The notes: generated by a model from the letters alone, not told the origin. DNA of 64,000 bases from Rhyzopertha dominica (GCA_025024175.1 QCXZ01000064.1:14818001-14882000); one strand, 5' to 3'. Positions 48,150 to 59,649 are shown, counted from the first letter of the stretch. Translations and numbers: made by a program.

Positions 48150-48988
48150 ACCATTAGGTTGGACGCAACGTCCGACATATCGCTTAAGTCTCAGTTGTCA
48201 ACAGTGTTGATATATGTCAGTGACAAAGGAGAACTAACAGAACGATTTCTATTTTTTTCTTGTCAGTATTGATCGCTCTGCAAGTGCACTTGTAAAAATT
48301 GTGAAGGACATTCTTGCTAGATTAAACTGCAAAAGCAAATTAATACTCCAAAAATCCAGCTTGGATGTCACACTTTCGACACAAGAAATCGAGGATACTA
48401 AGCAGAGATTACAAACCCTAAGAGGTGAAGAAGTTTTCCAGGAAATACATAATCACACAACGGCGGTGTATTGCTCCAGAAGCAGAGACCTTACAGCGAT
48501 CAAGATTTCAAGAGGATTTTGGACACAATTCTCAACCACATGAACTTAAGGTCTAAAAAGTTAAGGTCTTTTGAATTTTTTATAAGTTAATTCTTTTAGG
48601 TCTGAAAAACTGACAGATCTTAAGTTTTTTGAACTGCTTAATCACAAGTTATAAGCAAAATTAAAGAATGACTTTCCGAATGATTGTATAGGTGCATTGA
48701 AGAAAGCCTATGGAAGTTATTTTGATATTTTCAAGTTGCCTTACGAATTGAAAGTAATTTACAGTTAGTTTGATGCAGCTCATAACTTACAAAAAGCAAC
48801 ATGAGCTCACAGATGCATTAAGGGGACTCCTTACATTGGCATACTTAATATGCACGATTCCTTTCTCCATTGCTTCCGTAGAAAGAACCTTTTCTGCGTT
48901 GAAAATAATTAAAAACTATTCACGCAATACATACTATTGGGCAAGAACTTATCAGCTACCTTAGTTTGCCTAGCATAGAGAAGAATGA
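48150..48988 (+). pseudogene. hAT transposase pseudogene (ZMYM1-like type)
   Basis: Colinear pieces across frames. DATSDISLKSQLSTVLIYV and DKGELTERFL (48160-48260) are the catalytic-Asp region (DETTDIS-KEQ in relatives). DRSASALVKIVKDILARLNC is the next stretch. After a deletion come STQEIEDTKQRLQTLRGEE and GSYFDIFKLPYEL. The dimerisation domain IPFSIASVERTFSALKIIK (about 48860-48920) has the conserved SVER-FS-LK-IK-Y-RN pattern. A frameshift near 48945 is needed to reach LSLPSIEKNDEK. The first catalytic region reads DATSD, so the usual DET motif is degraded. Its C-terminal end runs straight into tRNA-like sequence at about 48987. Confidence 0.82.
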
Positions 48989-49026
48989 TGAGAAGATTCC
49001 AGGTTCGAATCCTGGTGAGGTCGCCA
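48987..49026 (+). other. tRNA 3'-half-like sequence next to an LTR boundary
   Basis: CCAGG TTCGAAT CCTGG (48999-49015) is a perfect T-arm with a canonical T-loop. It is followed by an 8-base acceptor strand plus discriminator and a CCA (49024-49026), then directly by the LTR edge TGTAA. Upstream, GATGAGAAGATT resembles the anticodon-arm and variable-loop side of arginine tRNAs. Read on minus it is a primer binding site, TGGCGACCTCACCAGG, extended through the whole T-arm. No A box or 5' half is present, so it is not a tRNA gene. An encoded CCA implies copying from a mature tRNA. Confidence 0.6.
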
Positions 49027-49152
49027 TGTAACGGGATGAGTTACGGGGTTAATGTTCAAATATGACGAATTTAGGGCCAGTCCGCAGGGATTCACGGATG
49101 TCCTGTGGAGATCTACTTGGGACCTAAGTAACTCACTTCGATATATGTCCTT

Positions 49153-49347
49153 TCAAATTAACTTCTTCATAGTACTCTTGCATTTTCGGGCTAGAAACAA
49201 TATAAACCCTAACAATAAACATACCAAGGTGATTGCTAGAAGCCAGTCTGTTTTCGTAAAACCGGAAACCTCTTGTGTGGCGTCGTTGGACCCGGTTCCC
49301 GCAGCTTCTATTATAATGCTCTCTTGTTTAGACTGCTTTTCACCCAT
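49153..49347 (-). CDS. Small single-pass membrane protein ORF of the LTR element
   Basis: 64 residues. The start MGEKQSKQE resembles an N-myristoylation signal (Gly2, Ser6, Lys7), although Glu3 is disfavoured in the consensus. A polar middle (IIIEAAGTGSNDATQEVSG) is followed by one hydrophobic segment, WLLAITLVCLLLGFILFLA (about residues 35-53), and a basic tail RKCKSTMKKLI. The topology would be a short N-terminal region, one membrane helix and a cationic end. The ORF begins about 125 bp after the primer binding site, where gag would be expected, so it is likely an element-encoded leader ORF. I recall similar MG--SK/one-helix ORFs from insect retroelements but cannot name a family. It has no stop or frameshift. 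Confidence 0.5.
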   Translation of the reverse strand: MGEKQSKQESIIIEAAGTGSNDATQEVSGFTKTDWLLAITLVCLLLGFILFLARKCKSTMKKLI

Positions 49348-49471
49348 ATTGTAGACTTCTTATATTTTCCCTTGCAACTTTAGCGCGGTAGATACTTTTG
49401 CTTCAGTTCGGATGCTAGGACCACTTTTCACTTCACTTCTGATCCTGATCCTGGCATCTTGCTTAACATCT

Positions 49472-49485
49472 TGGCAGGATCGCCA
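49472..49485 (-). promoter_or_regulatory. Primer binding site for arginine tRNA
   Basis: TGGCGATCCTGCCA on the minus strand immediately follows the LTR edge GTTACA. Its complement ends GGCAGGATCGCCA, matching the acceptor end plus CCA of insect arginine tRNA as I remember it. Confidence 0.6.
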
Positions 49486-49699
49486 TGTAACGTAGCGACT
49501 TACGGGGTTGTCAAAGGAAGCTAACTGCGTTGTACAACCATTCACTTATTGACTACACCACGTATTCAATATCGACTCCGCCTTCATTCGCAGTCAGTTC
49601 TTACATATATAGATAGAAGTGCAGTGTCAGCTGTTGCTAAACTAAGCTAAGGTGCAATGCACTACATATGTATTTGCAGTCAAAACCAGAATTTTATAA

Positions 49700-50767
49700 C
49701 AATGTTATTAAAGATTTTGTAAAGCAAACCAGAGGAATTGATTTAGTTTAGAAATAAAGCTGTTGCAAAACACTGGCGTAACATTTATACCTACTGCACA
49801 TCAATCCTGAAACACCACCGCACGCCACTGGTTGAACTCCACAAAATATCTGAAATGCAGNTTACCGGAACTTCAGTATAAAATAAGAAGTTGATCAAGG
49901 ACCCTGGTGCAAGTTTATATAATATATTATTGCTTCAGTAAATTCATTTCTTCCACTTTACCTGTGAAGTTGTGTGCACTTGCAGTTAATGGCTTTCTTG
50001 AAACCGCGCCATGACTTTCATAAAACGCGATATCTCTATGGCTTTCGAAACAGTTCGATTATGCAAAGCTTCCCGCCCGCTAAACGCAACGCCCTAATGG
50101 AAAAGCCGTATTATAATTGAATGATTGGGTCTGCACTTTACAGCCGCATTAAATTTGTTCAGCCCGGAAACTAGATTTGCGTTCAATTTAGTGCATCTGG
50201 GAAGAATGGCTCCCGACCTTTGCTCCGAATGTAAATGTTTAAATTGGTACGTCAAATGAAATATTCAAAATCGTTTTGCGGGCTTTCGTGTTTCACAAAA
50301 GAATCGTTGAAACAGGATTAACACGTGAAGGCAACCAATTTGCTGAAAAACTCTCGTACGCTATTTGAAAGTGTAAAGCTTCGAATGGGATAGTATTGGC
50401 AAGACGTTATTTGGTCCTGCTGAGAATTGCTGTGAAGCATAGTAAATCCAATATAAAAGGTACCAACATATTGTATATATAAGTAGGGACGAAAACAACT
50501 TAAATGTCAAAAAGGCTGATTGGAAGTTTTTTTTGTAAGTTAAACATCTGGATCCCACAAACCAGTGATGGGCACGTGGAATACACCATGCAGAATACGC
50601 TATTATCTACGCGTAAACTATGTAATATTCTACTTTGAAAGTCTACTGTAGAAAATAGCATTGTGTAGATAAACAGAAATCTAGAAATATTTAGTGTTTT
50701 AATGGTGTTTATTACCAGTACTGCTCAAAACGCCTCAATTGTAATATTTTTTTGCACCTTATTATTA

Positions 50768-50799
<32 letters not shown>

Positions 50800-51800
50800 T
50801 CTTAACTAAACAAACTACAACCCTGTTGTAATTAGGTTAACTAGACAAATGTTCAAACAACGGTAACTTATTTAAGCATACGTCATTTAAGTCTGGAAGA
50901 CCAGAATAAGCAGGATAAACGTGCTGTCAAAAGCACTTTATAGCTTTCTTAATTGTGATTTTATTATCCTTCTTCTCTAGAAATGGAAATAGACGGACAA
51001 TTTCATACCCTACCCTTGTTCTTTTATAGCAATCTTATTAATACCAGGTTAATTACTTCCACATCCAACAGATGGGAAGTATTGTATCGTAAAAATTTTC
51101 AAAAATTTGCTCATTCGCTTTAAAATTTTGACATTTTCGAAATATTTCCAAAAAACGTATTTTGGTCCCTGTTCGTACGTTTTTTTTTAAATTTTGGTAT
51201 TATATTATATTATATTATTATATTTCTGATCGGAAAGCACTCTTGTATTTTTTTTGTTATGTTAATACTTTTCGAGTTATTTGGAAAAAAAACAGATTTT
51301 AAAAATTTATGTATTTTTGCTAAAATCACGAGGACCGTTTGTCTTAGAAAAAATGTGTAGAGAGAAAAAATGCTCACAACCTGATTAGTAATGGTATAGT
51401 AAATAAAAACGTAAATGTCATGTTGACAATTGGATTTGAAAGTATTGTTTTAATTTGCAGCGGTTTTTTATTATGCTTTATTAGCAGGATATACAGACAG
51501 TTCTCATTTGTGAACTATAGGTACACTGATATCAAGAAGCAAGTAGCAAGTGATAATTAGTTATAGTACCTTTTTGAAAAATAATCATCTAAAAAATAAG
51601 CTTTTTGGGAATATGCCTGATATAGTTATGGAAGGAAAGACTTCGCAACATACAGATATGCTTTGTCTTTTATACCCCAAAGACGTAAGAAAACCATTTT
51701 GATATCATGATGTTATGTGTTATGCATGTTTGTAATATTGATATTGAAATAGTATAATAAGTGTATAATGCAGGCCATATTACACGCGAATTGTTTTAAT
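49700..51800. other. No recognised gene
   Basis: No frame with a known motif. It includes an N at 49861, the microsatellite at 50.76 kb and an ATTATATTAT-rich run at 51196-51222. Confidence 0.35.
50761..50800. repeat. ATT microsatellite
   Basis: About 13 ATT units with one GTT. It is not preceded by a recognisable LINE end. Confidence 0.9.
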
Positions 51801-51802
51801 AT

Positions 51803-52073
51803 TTGAGTGTAGTATGGACCATTATACACGAATTGAATGCTATACTTTATTAATAACTGATACGGAGTGGCCCAATGAAAATAAAGACAATTTTTAGAAA
51901 TTTTCTTTAAATGTATTTATTGATGAAACTAATAGTTATGAACATTAAAATTTGAAATATTAATGGTTCCGGTAAAAATACCCTTCATTTGCAAAGGACC
52001 ACTCTGTATACAGTTGCAAATATAGTATAGTATTCAATCCGTGTATAATGGACCATATTACATTCGAATCTAG
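51803..52073. mobile_element. Foldback element with a nested MITE in its loop
   Basis: TAGTATGGACCATTATACAC (about 51811) pairs with GTGTATAATGGACCATATTA (52041), and the pairing continues through GAATTGAATGCTATACT / AGTATAGTATTCAATCC. The loop between the arms is filled by a smaller element. Related ends also occur at about 51770-51790 and 52105-52130, suggesting a longer or repeated foldback. No coding capacity. Confidence 0.72.
51859..52012. mobile_element. Short MITE nested inside the foldback
   Basis: The left end TGATACGGAGTGGCCC and the right end (read on minus) TGTATACAGAGTGGTCC are similar inverted ends enclosing about 150 bp of AT-rich sequence. Its position in the loop of the larger inverted repeat gives the order of insertion. 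Confidence 0.6.
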
Positions 52074-52079
52074 TATAAT

Positions 52080-54220
52080 AAACAAATACCCCGCAATATT
52101 ATCTCTAATGTAATATGGATTGTATTATGTTGCTACAGATACTCGTATAACATCCATATAATAATAGTTGTAGATAAAAACTATTAAATTAAAAAATGGA
52201 GAAGCTAACAAATCAGGGCAGTTAGAAATAAAATAATTTAGGATGGTTTTAGCATGTACTTAGTACACTTTAGCGATAATGTACTCGTATTATATTTTCT
52301 ACTTAAAATCTATGCCAAAGTGCTTTATCTACATTTTCTACTCGTGTAACTTAAGAAAATTATAATTTACGCGTAAACGCCCATCACTGCCAAAAACATC
52401 CACCTTTGCAAATGATACTACGGGTAGTGTAAAAGTAGTTTAACTGTATTATGCTTCTATTTTGAATTTTAGGAGAAAGTCAGTAATAACCTAAGATAAG
52501 ACACCCACTTAAATTCTTACAGGAAATGCCATAAAATAATGCTTATAAGGTAGAGTCTACAACCTACAAGCGATTTTATCACAACTTTACCGCGTTTCAT
52601 TACATTAATCAGAACAAAATATTCATGTGTTACATACTGTTTACAAAACCGAACGCACTCCTCTGTTGGAAACAGTTACGTTTCTGCACTAAAATCAATT
52701 CCAAATGTCAACTGCAGAACAGAAATACAGCTGTACCGAGTTAAATAAATGAGCAGTGCATGTAGTGGGCTTATCCAGGTTTTGTAACAGAATATTCGCG
52801 ACTAAGAACATGAGTTGGTATTCACAGGCTGTAAAGTACATGTATCATAATTTTAGGGTATACTCATTTGTTCTTTTCGGACTGCTATCTTCATATTCAC
52901 AAAGCTAATTAAACGACATTCACACTCTCCTCTGAAATGTTAAAGGATACAATAGGCCGATTTTGAGAATAAGTGCGCTATAAGGATATAAGCACAGATA
53001 GTTGAATATATGAACATACAGATATTGATTCTTATTATTATATTATGCAATACACCGACCAACTGCATTTACAGCGCATTTATTTGATGCCAAATTGACG
53101 GCAAATTGCTTTAACATAATGCTCACCATTCCGGCTAACAGAAGATCATATCTTCTATTCCCAGCAGCGCTGGTATCTATACAGCAGCACTTACCTGAAA
53201 TAAGAAAATCAAATATAAACGATGATCGACAACCTATAAAAATTTCTGGCCATATTTAAATGTACAACTAACTATTCAATTTAAATGTTATATTGCTTTT
53301 TTTGGATACGTATACGTTAATGTTTAGCAGCACTTTTCATTGTAACCTGATATACGCGTTTCTTCTGTAATACTCCCCTGCTGCACAATCATCCATTTTT
53401 AATATACTTAACATAATACCAAATGGTAACTTTAAAGGACATAATAACAATCCGTCAGCCAACATTTAGGCAACTTACCTCAGGAGAAGAAATGAAATAA
53501 AAACGCCATCAGTTTTCATTAAAGCGACATTATTAAAATGGTCCTTCAGGGTTTATGACTAAGTGGGAAATTTTTTATAATTTTTGCCGACTCTTATACA
53601 GTGTCATAGTCCTTAGGCCTAAGTTCTTTAATAAATATGCATAAGCCGTCTAATTATCTGAGCCGAGATAAAAAGACAGTGACAAATTATCCAAGTCAAG
53701 GTTATTAAAGCATATTCCTAGAAGACGGCAGAGGAGAACAATGTATAATGTATAATACATGATAGATATGCAGCGTGCGTTAAAACTTGTTTTTTTCCTA
53801 AAACACGAACTTTATAGCAAAGTCCTTAAAAAATTTCTGTTGCTAATTAATCTTCATTTCTTAGCCTGCTTTTTGTTGTAGGTTCTGTAGGAGTCAATAC
53901 CGGTTTTTATTCATTTGATGATGATTCTACAAAAAGGCAAAATGATCTCTGGTTTTTATTTGCCAACTTAAAGTAACTTTCAATAAGTTAAAAGTTTAAT
54001 TTAATGACGGCAGTTTCATTTTCGTTTGCAAAGATTGTAAAACTCAGTAGATCTGAATTAGTTGTTGATCGACAACGTTTACATACAGTGTCTAAGATAA
54101 AGAAACTGCCTATAAAAGGTATCCCGCGCTCCGGACATCCGTAATCGACTATAAGTGAATACCAAGTTCTTAAGGTATTAGTCAGCGTTATGAGTATCTT
54201 AGCTACGGGTACCACACACC
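52080..54220. other. No recognised gene
   Basis: AT-rich with no recognised feature. The minus frame 53988-54233 has no known motif. Confidence 0.35.
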
Positions 54221-54470
54221 TTGTTTGGGCCAATAATATATGGCAATTGCCGCTTGTTGGTTGTTCGAAAATTAAAAAAGATCAAATACAAACGTCATAA
54301 AGTACATCCTCTCCTTGAGCTATACGTAGATGATCTTGACAGAAGAATACAGTTTTGTGCAATTATGATAGACATGACCAATCATAATTTAAATTTCGCA
54401 AATAATACTTTATTTCCTCGTAGATACACCTCTACCTGCTGCGCGATAATATTGTACCTGATATTCATAT
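54221..54470 (+). pseudogene. Mariner-like transposase fragment
   Basis: The frame includes KYKRHKVHPLLELYVDDLDRR then IQFCAIMIDMTNHNLNFANN and TLF. This corresponds to the mariner-type stretch ending the DNA-binding domain (HPYK-QEL-EDD-DRR-QFCE-M), just before the first-Asp block, usually F-SDEATF. That block is missing: after TLF the frame turns into unrelated sequence. The upstream helix-turn-helix part is not recognisable. The similarity is moderate and rests on pattern memory only. Confidence 0.55.
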
Positions 54471-54529
54471 CCCGAAGAAGTTCAATAAGGAATGCTAAAC
54501 CGCAACGTCAGGTTGGTGGATAGAACGTC

Positions 54530-56340
54530 GTAGTGTACAAAAAAAAAACACGAAATTTGCAATAGCTGACAGCCAGCCTAACTGATCTCAAAATTTGTTA
54601 CGCAATTTATGTCATTGACTAGGTTAGTACTACCAAGCTGCAGAGCGTCTTCAGTTTGAAAATTTAATTTGATGTAAAGATTTATGTAAAGAACTAAAGT
54701 ATTAGTCACCTATAAGTTAAATACTCGTATTAGGAAGTTAAGTATTATTTTAGCATCATTTAATTGTAGTAAGCGATTGAGTATCAGGGAAGATATCTAC
54801 AGTAATTGCTATACGATCTACAAAAAATACTAGGAAATTCGCAGGCAAATAAACTAATATTTGCTTACAAGAATCGCCTCAGAATTTAATAAAGAAAGTG
54901 CGCTGCTATGGGACAGGAAAAATAACATACCGTGAAAATGGGAAGAGAGGAGCAAAGGGCCACGAGGTCTAAGGTGGTTAGCCGGTACAGTGTTCGGAGG
55001 CTTTGTGGTATACCTTTGCGTCTGGCCTAACATGGCGGAAATACCCCGACGACAATTGTAACACCTCTGCACACGAGATAAGCCACTCGGGACGACAGAA
55101 CCTATCTCATGCAATAAAGAAATCTTAAGAGATTTTCCGTTTCCGAGTGAATGTAGGTTGCGCTAAAAGACGACAAGAAAGTGCCATAGTAGATTTATAT
55201 GAAAAGAGGATATGATATTCATACTTAATTTTTGCGTCAGGTGAACATTTGTAGCTAGCTTAGAAGCACCGATATCTGTATTGAAGAAAACAAACTATAC
55301 TTTGACCATGACATAAACTCTACAAGAATTCAGTTTTATGGTTACCAACTTTAAGTAGGATGCTTGGTGACTGCATTAATACGCACATCTTCAAAACAAT
55401 AATTTTTCTAAAAGTGGAGGCAAGCGTTTGATAAATAATGTTCCAATCAAATATATATTAGAAATGGTAATTCTACACTTTTATATTACCTATTCGGCAT
55501 ACATTAGGCTTTCTTGTTAAGTGTGTTGTATATTTTGAATTAGCGAACTACACTACAAGAGTTTATAATAGGAGCAGGCTGAATTAAGCAAAAAATTTAC
55601 TCTATCGCATGAGATGCAACAAATTAACATTTTTTTAACTTCGTGCTCTTTTTTGGTTCTTTAAATGTTCTTAATATACCGTTGAATAAAAATCGTTTTA
55701 ATACAACATAGCAGATTTTAAGTGATACGCATTTTTGTGAAGCGAGATATTACCACAAAAGTTAAATAACGGATACAATATTTAGTACTACTCAAGCGTA
55801 CAGTAGGGTTATAAACACCACTTTGCACACAATTTTTATAGATACCTGGCACTAGTGAGCTGTATTACTCGGTTTTCTTTTGCTAATAGAAGTTAGTGTT
55901 ATGGTATGCACGCTGATTACCGATTCTAATTCCAAGACAATTTTTTGAAGTAAATGTACCTACGGCTTTGTGAAATACAATAATATTTTAGACGTAAGTG
56001 AGGACGGAGACTAATACTATTTAGGTCTGAACTACAAATAAATGCGTCTATAGTTTAAAAAGCATTTAAGAACATGAAAGTGAGAGCAAATTCCTCCTGC
56101 ACCGTCTAACGAAATCGTTGCATACTAGGCGAACTACAACTATGCTGACCACTTAGGGCCTGGGGCAGTTCCCTAGACATTGCAACGAAGAATTGTATGC
56201 TTGCTCGATAACATAATTAAATATCTTCCACTCTGCTCACCCAACCGGATTACAAGACTGAAGCTTCGAATTTATTAGGACTTATCGGGCGAGAATGCCG
56301 AAGATGACGAGAATAGGCTGCCCATCTTAGACCGCCAGGT
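54530..56340. other. No recognised gene
   Basis: A GC-richer patch at 54910-55110 on minus gives an 86-codon frame without recognisable motif. Nothing else stands out. Confidence 0.35.
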
Positions 56341-56365
56341 TGTGACATAAAAAGTGACATGACCG

Positions 56366-56900
56366 TATACAGTATGCCCCTTAGAGATTTGCACATTTAG
56401 TTTGCGCTGACTGATGCAAGGATAAAATATCAAATTAAATTTTAATTTGCATGAAAAATGCGTTTTTTTGAGTGATTGTATGCAGTACGCCATTTAAAAC
56501 AAATGAAAGCTGATGAGAAAAAATGTAGCGGAAAAGAAGGGCATACGTGTAGAATAGTTTCTAAGGGCTTATATCGATCCTCATCCGTGTAAAAATTGCA
56601 ATGTATGCCATTTTGGTATTGCGAATATTACTCTATAAAATAGACGAAAAGCAAAGGGCATACCGATCACAGGGGTGCAAGGTTGTCTGCCCTTCACTAA
56701 CTAGTGTAAAATTTTGGACCATAAAAGTACGTGAAACGTGTACATAGGTACTTCATACTTTCAAATGTTGGTACGTGAAAGGGCATACAGTAAATACGGG
56801 GAAAATGTCTTAAAAACTTTTGAATGATCGTAAACGGTATGCCGTTTTGGTTTTCATTAAAAACCATTTATTTAAGTGATTTCTCAAAAGGCATACTAAT
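56366..56900. repeat. Degenerate tandem satellite, ~115-bp period
   Basis: GGGCATAC-type boxes occur near 56545, 56658, 56779 and 56890 (as GGCATAC at the last). The complementary GTATGCC/GTACGCC box occurs near 56372, 56484, 56603 and 56836. Spacing within each series is 111-121 bp, or about twice that where a box is lost. Each unit thus holds an inverted GTATGCC...GGCATAC pair about 55-60 bp apart, with TTTTGG following the first box in two units. One more GGGCATAC lies at about 57483. Sequence between boxes has diverged strongly. Confidence 0.5.
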
Positions 56901-56904
56901 CGGT

Positions 56905-59184
56905 CAAGATAATCATACTATACTGTTCTAATAAAATAGCGCACCAAATTAATATATATTTATATGTTTAGTAGGGTCACAACTGACAGACTTTCCCCAC
57001 CAATGTTCTTACAATAACTGCTTTAGTTTATTATAAGTTGTCCAATATTTAATGCTTTGCCCGTAATTGTGCTATTTAATCTTATTAGTAAAAATGTTTT
57101 AATTTTAGCGCTTTTCCTCAACGGAATACTGTTTAGGATTATTGAAAAATTGTTTACACTCAACAATTGTCATTTTATAACCATTGCAGTATAATGATCC
57201 CGACCGATTCGTATATCGTATGAAAAATCACTTAAATTTTATTATTAATTAATGACAAGCGGCGTTAAATATAACTTTTTGTACGTATGGCTCACGACCA
57301 ATATGCCGATGTTATATACAGTTGATTTCGAGGTAAATCACCGATTACGAGAGCATACGATATACTATTAATTAAAAGAGTTCCTAAAATTTACACTAGT
57401 TGGTCAAAGTAAAATAACATTGTACTCCTGTGGTTGGGTTGGAATTTTATCTATTTTATAGCGTAAATTTCGCAATATCCGAAAGGGCATACCTTGTAGA
57501 TACGACAATGTCACGTTTTCTGTCACGAACTGGCGATCTATCTACAAAATAATTAAATATAATCAACTCTAAGATGTGCACGGTTACAATTTGTTACATT
57601 ATTGAAACTTACCATACCCAGTTAAACTCCACAAACAAAATAACAGAACTGCGATCGAATGCATGTTTTCTGAACAACTCAATAATACTTTGCAGTATGT
57701 AGTAAGACTGTACCTACTCCTCGGTGCTGAACTTTAGAAGTACGCGAACAAAATCCAAAAAGGGATCAAATGTAAAATATTCAATAAACGAGATCTAGCA
57801 ATAAACGACGGTGAGAACATTAAAGCGGCAGTGGCGCTTCCAGCAAGACACCTAATCAGCGCCTCTGTTCCGTATATTCACACGTGTCCGTTCCAGCTGC
57901 AAACATAATTTGCCGTTCGTCTGATGCCAGAGCTCATCAGGAGTTTCGCCATATCTTAGAAGCTGTTAGTCAAGTAGTTGGACGGGCCGGCAGGTTCGAG
58001 CTGAACATAAATTCAGAGCCAAGGAATTATGATTGTATCTCCCCTCTTCATAAATCAAAGGTTATGTTAATGTCTAATCATGCGCACTAAATAACGAGAG
58101 TGCCGGTGACGTGGGCTAAATCATCCGAGAAAACCTGGAGATTCAGTCCCTTAAAGCCATTTCACGATGGCTGTGTTCGCGACCAGTGGCAGCTCGTCGT
58201 TGAAATAATAAATAACCTAACCGACAGACGGCTTTAACTATATAATGTTTAAAGCTGAGCGACGAACTTATCAGATACGTAAAACAAGGACGCTTATATT
58301 TTAACTTTTATATGCCTATGGAGTGCTAAGTTTTTTAATTAAAGTCAAAAGAGGACTGGATAGGTTCCTAGGTAGCTTTCGAAAAAGATAATGTATCAGT
58401 ATTATGTTAGATACAATAAACACATCAACAGCATTTCACGTCAGAACATAAAACAACTCAAGAAATATGTGGAAATACTGCTATCGAAGCATTAATGTTT
58501 TGATAACAGTAGGTAGTGCATTACATAACTTGAAAACTGCACTACCGTTCCATCAGTTCTGCAAGAGACGTCTCACTTATGGAAATTTATCTGGCATAAA
58601 TAGTATTTGCAAGAAATTTAGTGATATTGATGCCCAGAATCTTATCATAGACGCTACATAGGTTACCGACATATGTGTAGGTAGAATGTTGTAACACACA
58701 ATACTGTTGATGATGAAAATTCTAAAATAATGCTTTTAAATATAACCGCATGATCAATTTTACTGACAAATTTATCCAACTTTACGATTTATTTTAACTT
58801 CATCTTGCAAGAAGTTTAAGTGAAAGCCAGCCCCATATCCCAAACAAAACTAGTGTAGCCGCTAGTCAGTCCAGCATCATTGACATATATATATTTCGTG
58901 AACGTTGTTTTTGTAGTTTTGCGAAATAGAATAGCTTTTTTCAGTAGAAGCAATTTAGCTTTCATGGATTATAGGTTACGAAAACGATTATGATAAAGCA
59001 TTAACAAATTAGCTGTAGTGCTAAACGTTTGTCAATCGACTGGCTCAGCGAAGGTTGAACATACATAGAGATATTAGTTTTAATACTTATTGTGACGCAT
59101 TAGCTACTTTTAAAGATAAAGTTAAAATAAATAAATCACCCAGCCTTTTGGCGGTTTGTGTGTGAAATTCTGAACAACCTAGAA
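56905..59184. other. No firmly recognised gene; weak LINE-like trace at 57.9 kb
   Basis: The frame 57884-58090 (IICRSSDARAHQEF, then LEAVSQVVGRAGRFELNINS and KSKVMLM) loosely follows the RT stretch after the ADD box in RTE-like elements (IV-RS..F..LE.AA...GL.IN..KTK.M). The catalytic box itself is not visible, so this is a weak suggestion. The rest has nothing recognisable. Confidence 0.25.
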
Positions 59185-59640
59185 TGGTACACAATAACGT
59201 GTTTCCGAATGGTAGCATCTTATAGCATTAAGATGTTTCCTTTTGGTCTAAAGCCGCCGACGTTTTTATACCCACCACCATTCGCAGCGTCTTAGATTAA
59301 TGCTGGATGGTTTAGCAAAGATTGGTTTCACTTTAAGGTTGAAAAACGGAAGCTGCTTGCAAGGAGGTAGAAATCCAGGGATGTTTCATTAATCGTAAAA
59401 ACATTGGTACAAATTATTAGAGAATTCAGGCTATTCCTAACTTTACGAAATCACAATCTTCAAATTAGTTGCAGACTTTCCAATGAAATGGAAACTCATT
59501 TAGTCGATGCAACTCTATTTATTTCTCCATTACTAGCTGCCCAATTTATTGTTCAGGGAGATACTACTTATACAGGATATAAGGCTCAGTGGATAAATAA
59601 AAAGGGAAGGTATAGTATCCTTCAAGTTTGAAACTAATAA
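59185..59640 (+). pseudogene. Ty3/gypsy pol relic (RT to RNase H)
   Basis: Across frames the order fits a gypsy polymerase. KMFPFGLKPPTF (about 59230-59270) is the F-VMPFGLKNAPATF motif. LDGLAKIGFTLRLKNGS (about 59300-59350) matches the LD-LAK-GFTLKL-KC stretch. IIREFRLFLTLRNHN (59412-59455) is like VREFRSFLGLCNYYR. AAQFIVQGDTTYTGYKAQW (about 59535-59590) resembles the RNase H start (PFIVQTDAS-TG-GAVL). Stops and frameshifts lie between all pieces, the YVDD box is not visible, and no LTRs were located. It cannot be active. Confidence 0.6.
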
Positions 59641-59649
59641 TAATAAGTG

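Larger units (their letters stand above)
49027..49665 (-). mobile_element. LTR retrotransposon remnant with arginine-tRNA-type primer sites
   Basis: Read on minus, a probable LTR (plus 49486-49665, starting TGTAGTGCATTG and ending GTTACA) is followed by TGGCGATCCTGCCA (49485-49472). That sequence is complementary to an arginine-tRNA 3' end including CCA. Then come a leader, a 64-codon ORF (49347-49153) and a second copy of the LTR 3' edge (AACCCCGTAACTC..GTTACA, 49051-49027) with its own TGGCGACC. The 412/mdg1 branch of Ty3/gypsy uses arginine tRNA, so that is the best guess. Only the last ~36 bp are shared between the two LTR edges, and gag-pol is absent, so this is a deleted or recombined copy. 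Confidence 0.6.

Noticed and set aside
48987..49026. A tRNA gene
   Set aside because: Only the 3' half is present, CCA is encoded and an LTR edge follows; no A box or 5' acceptor strand.
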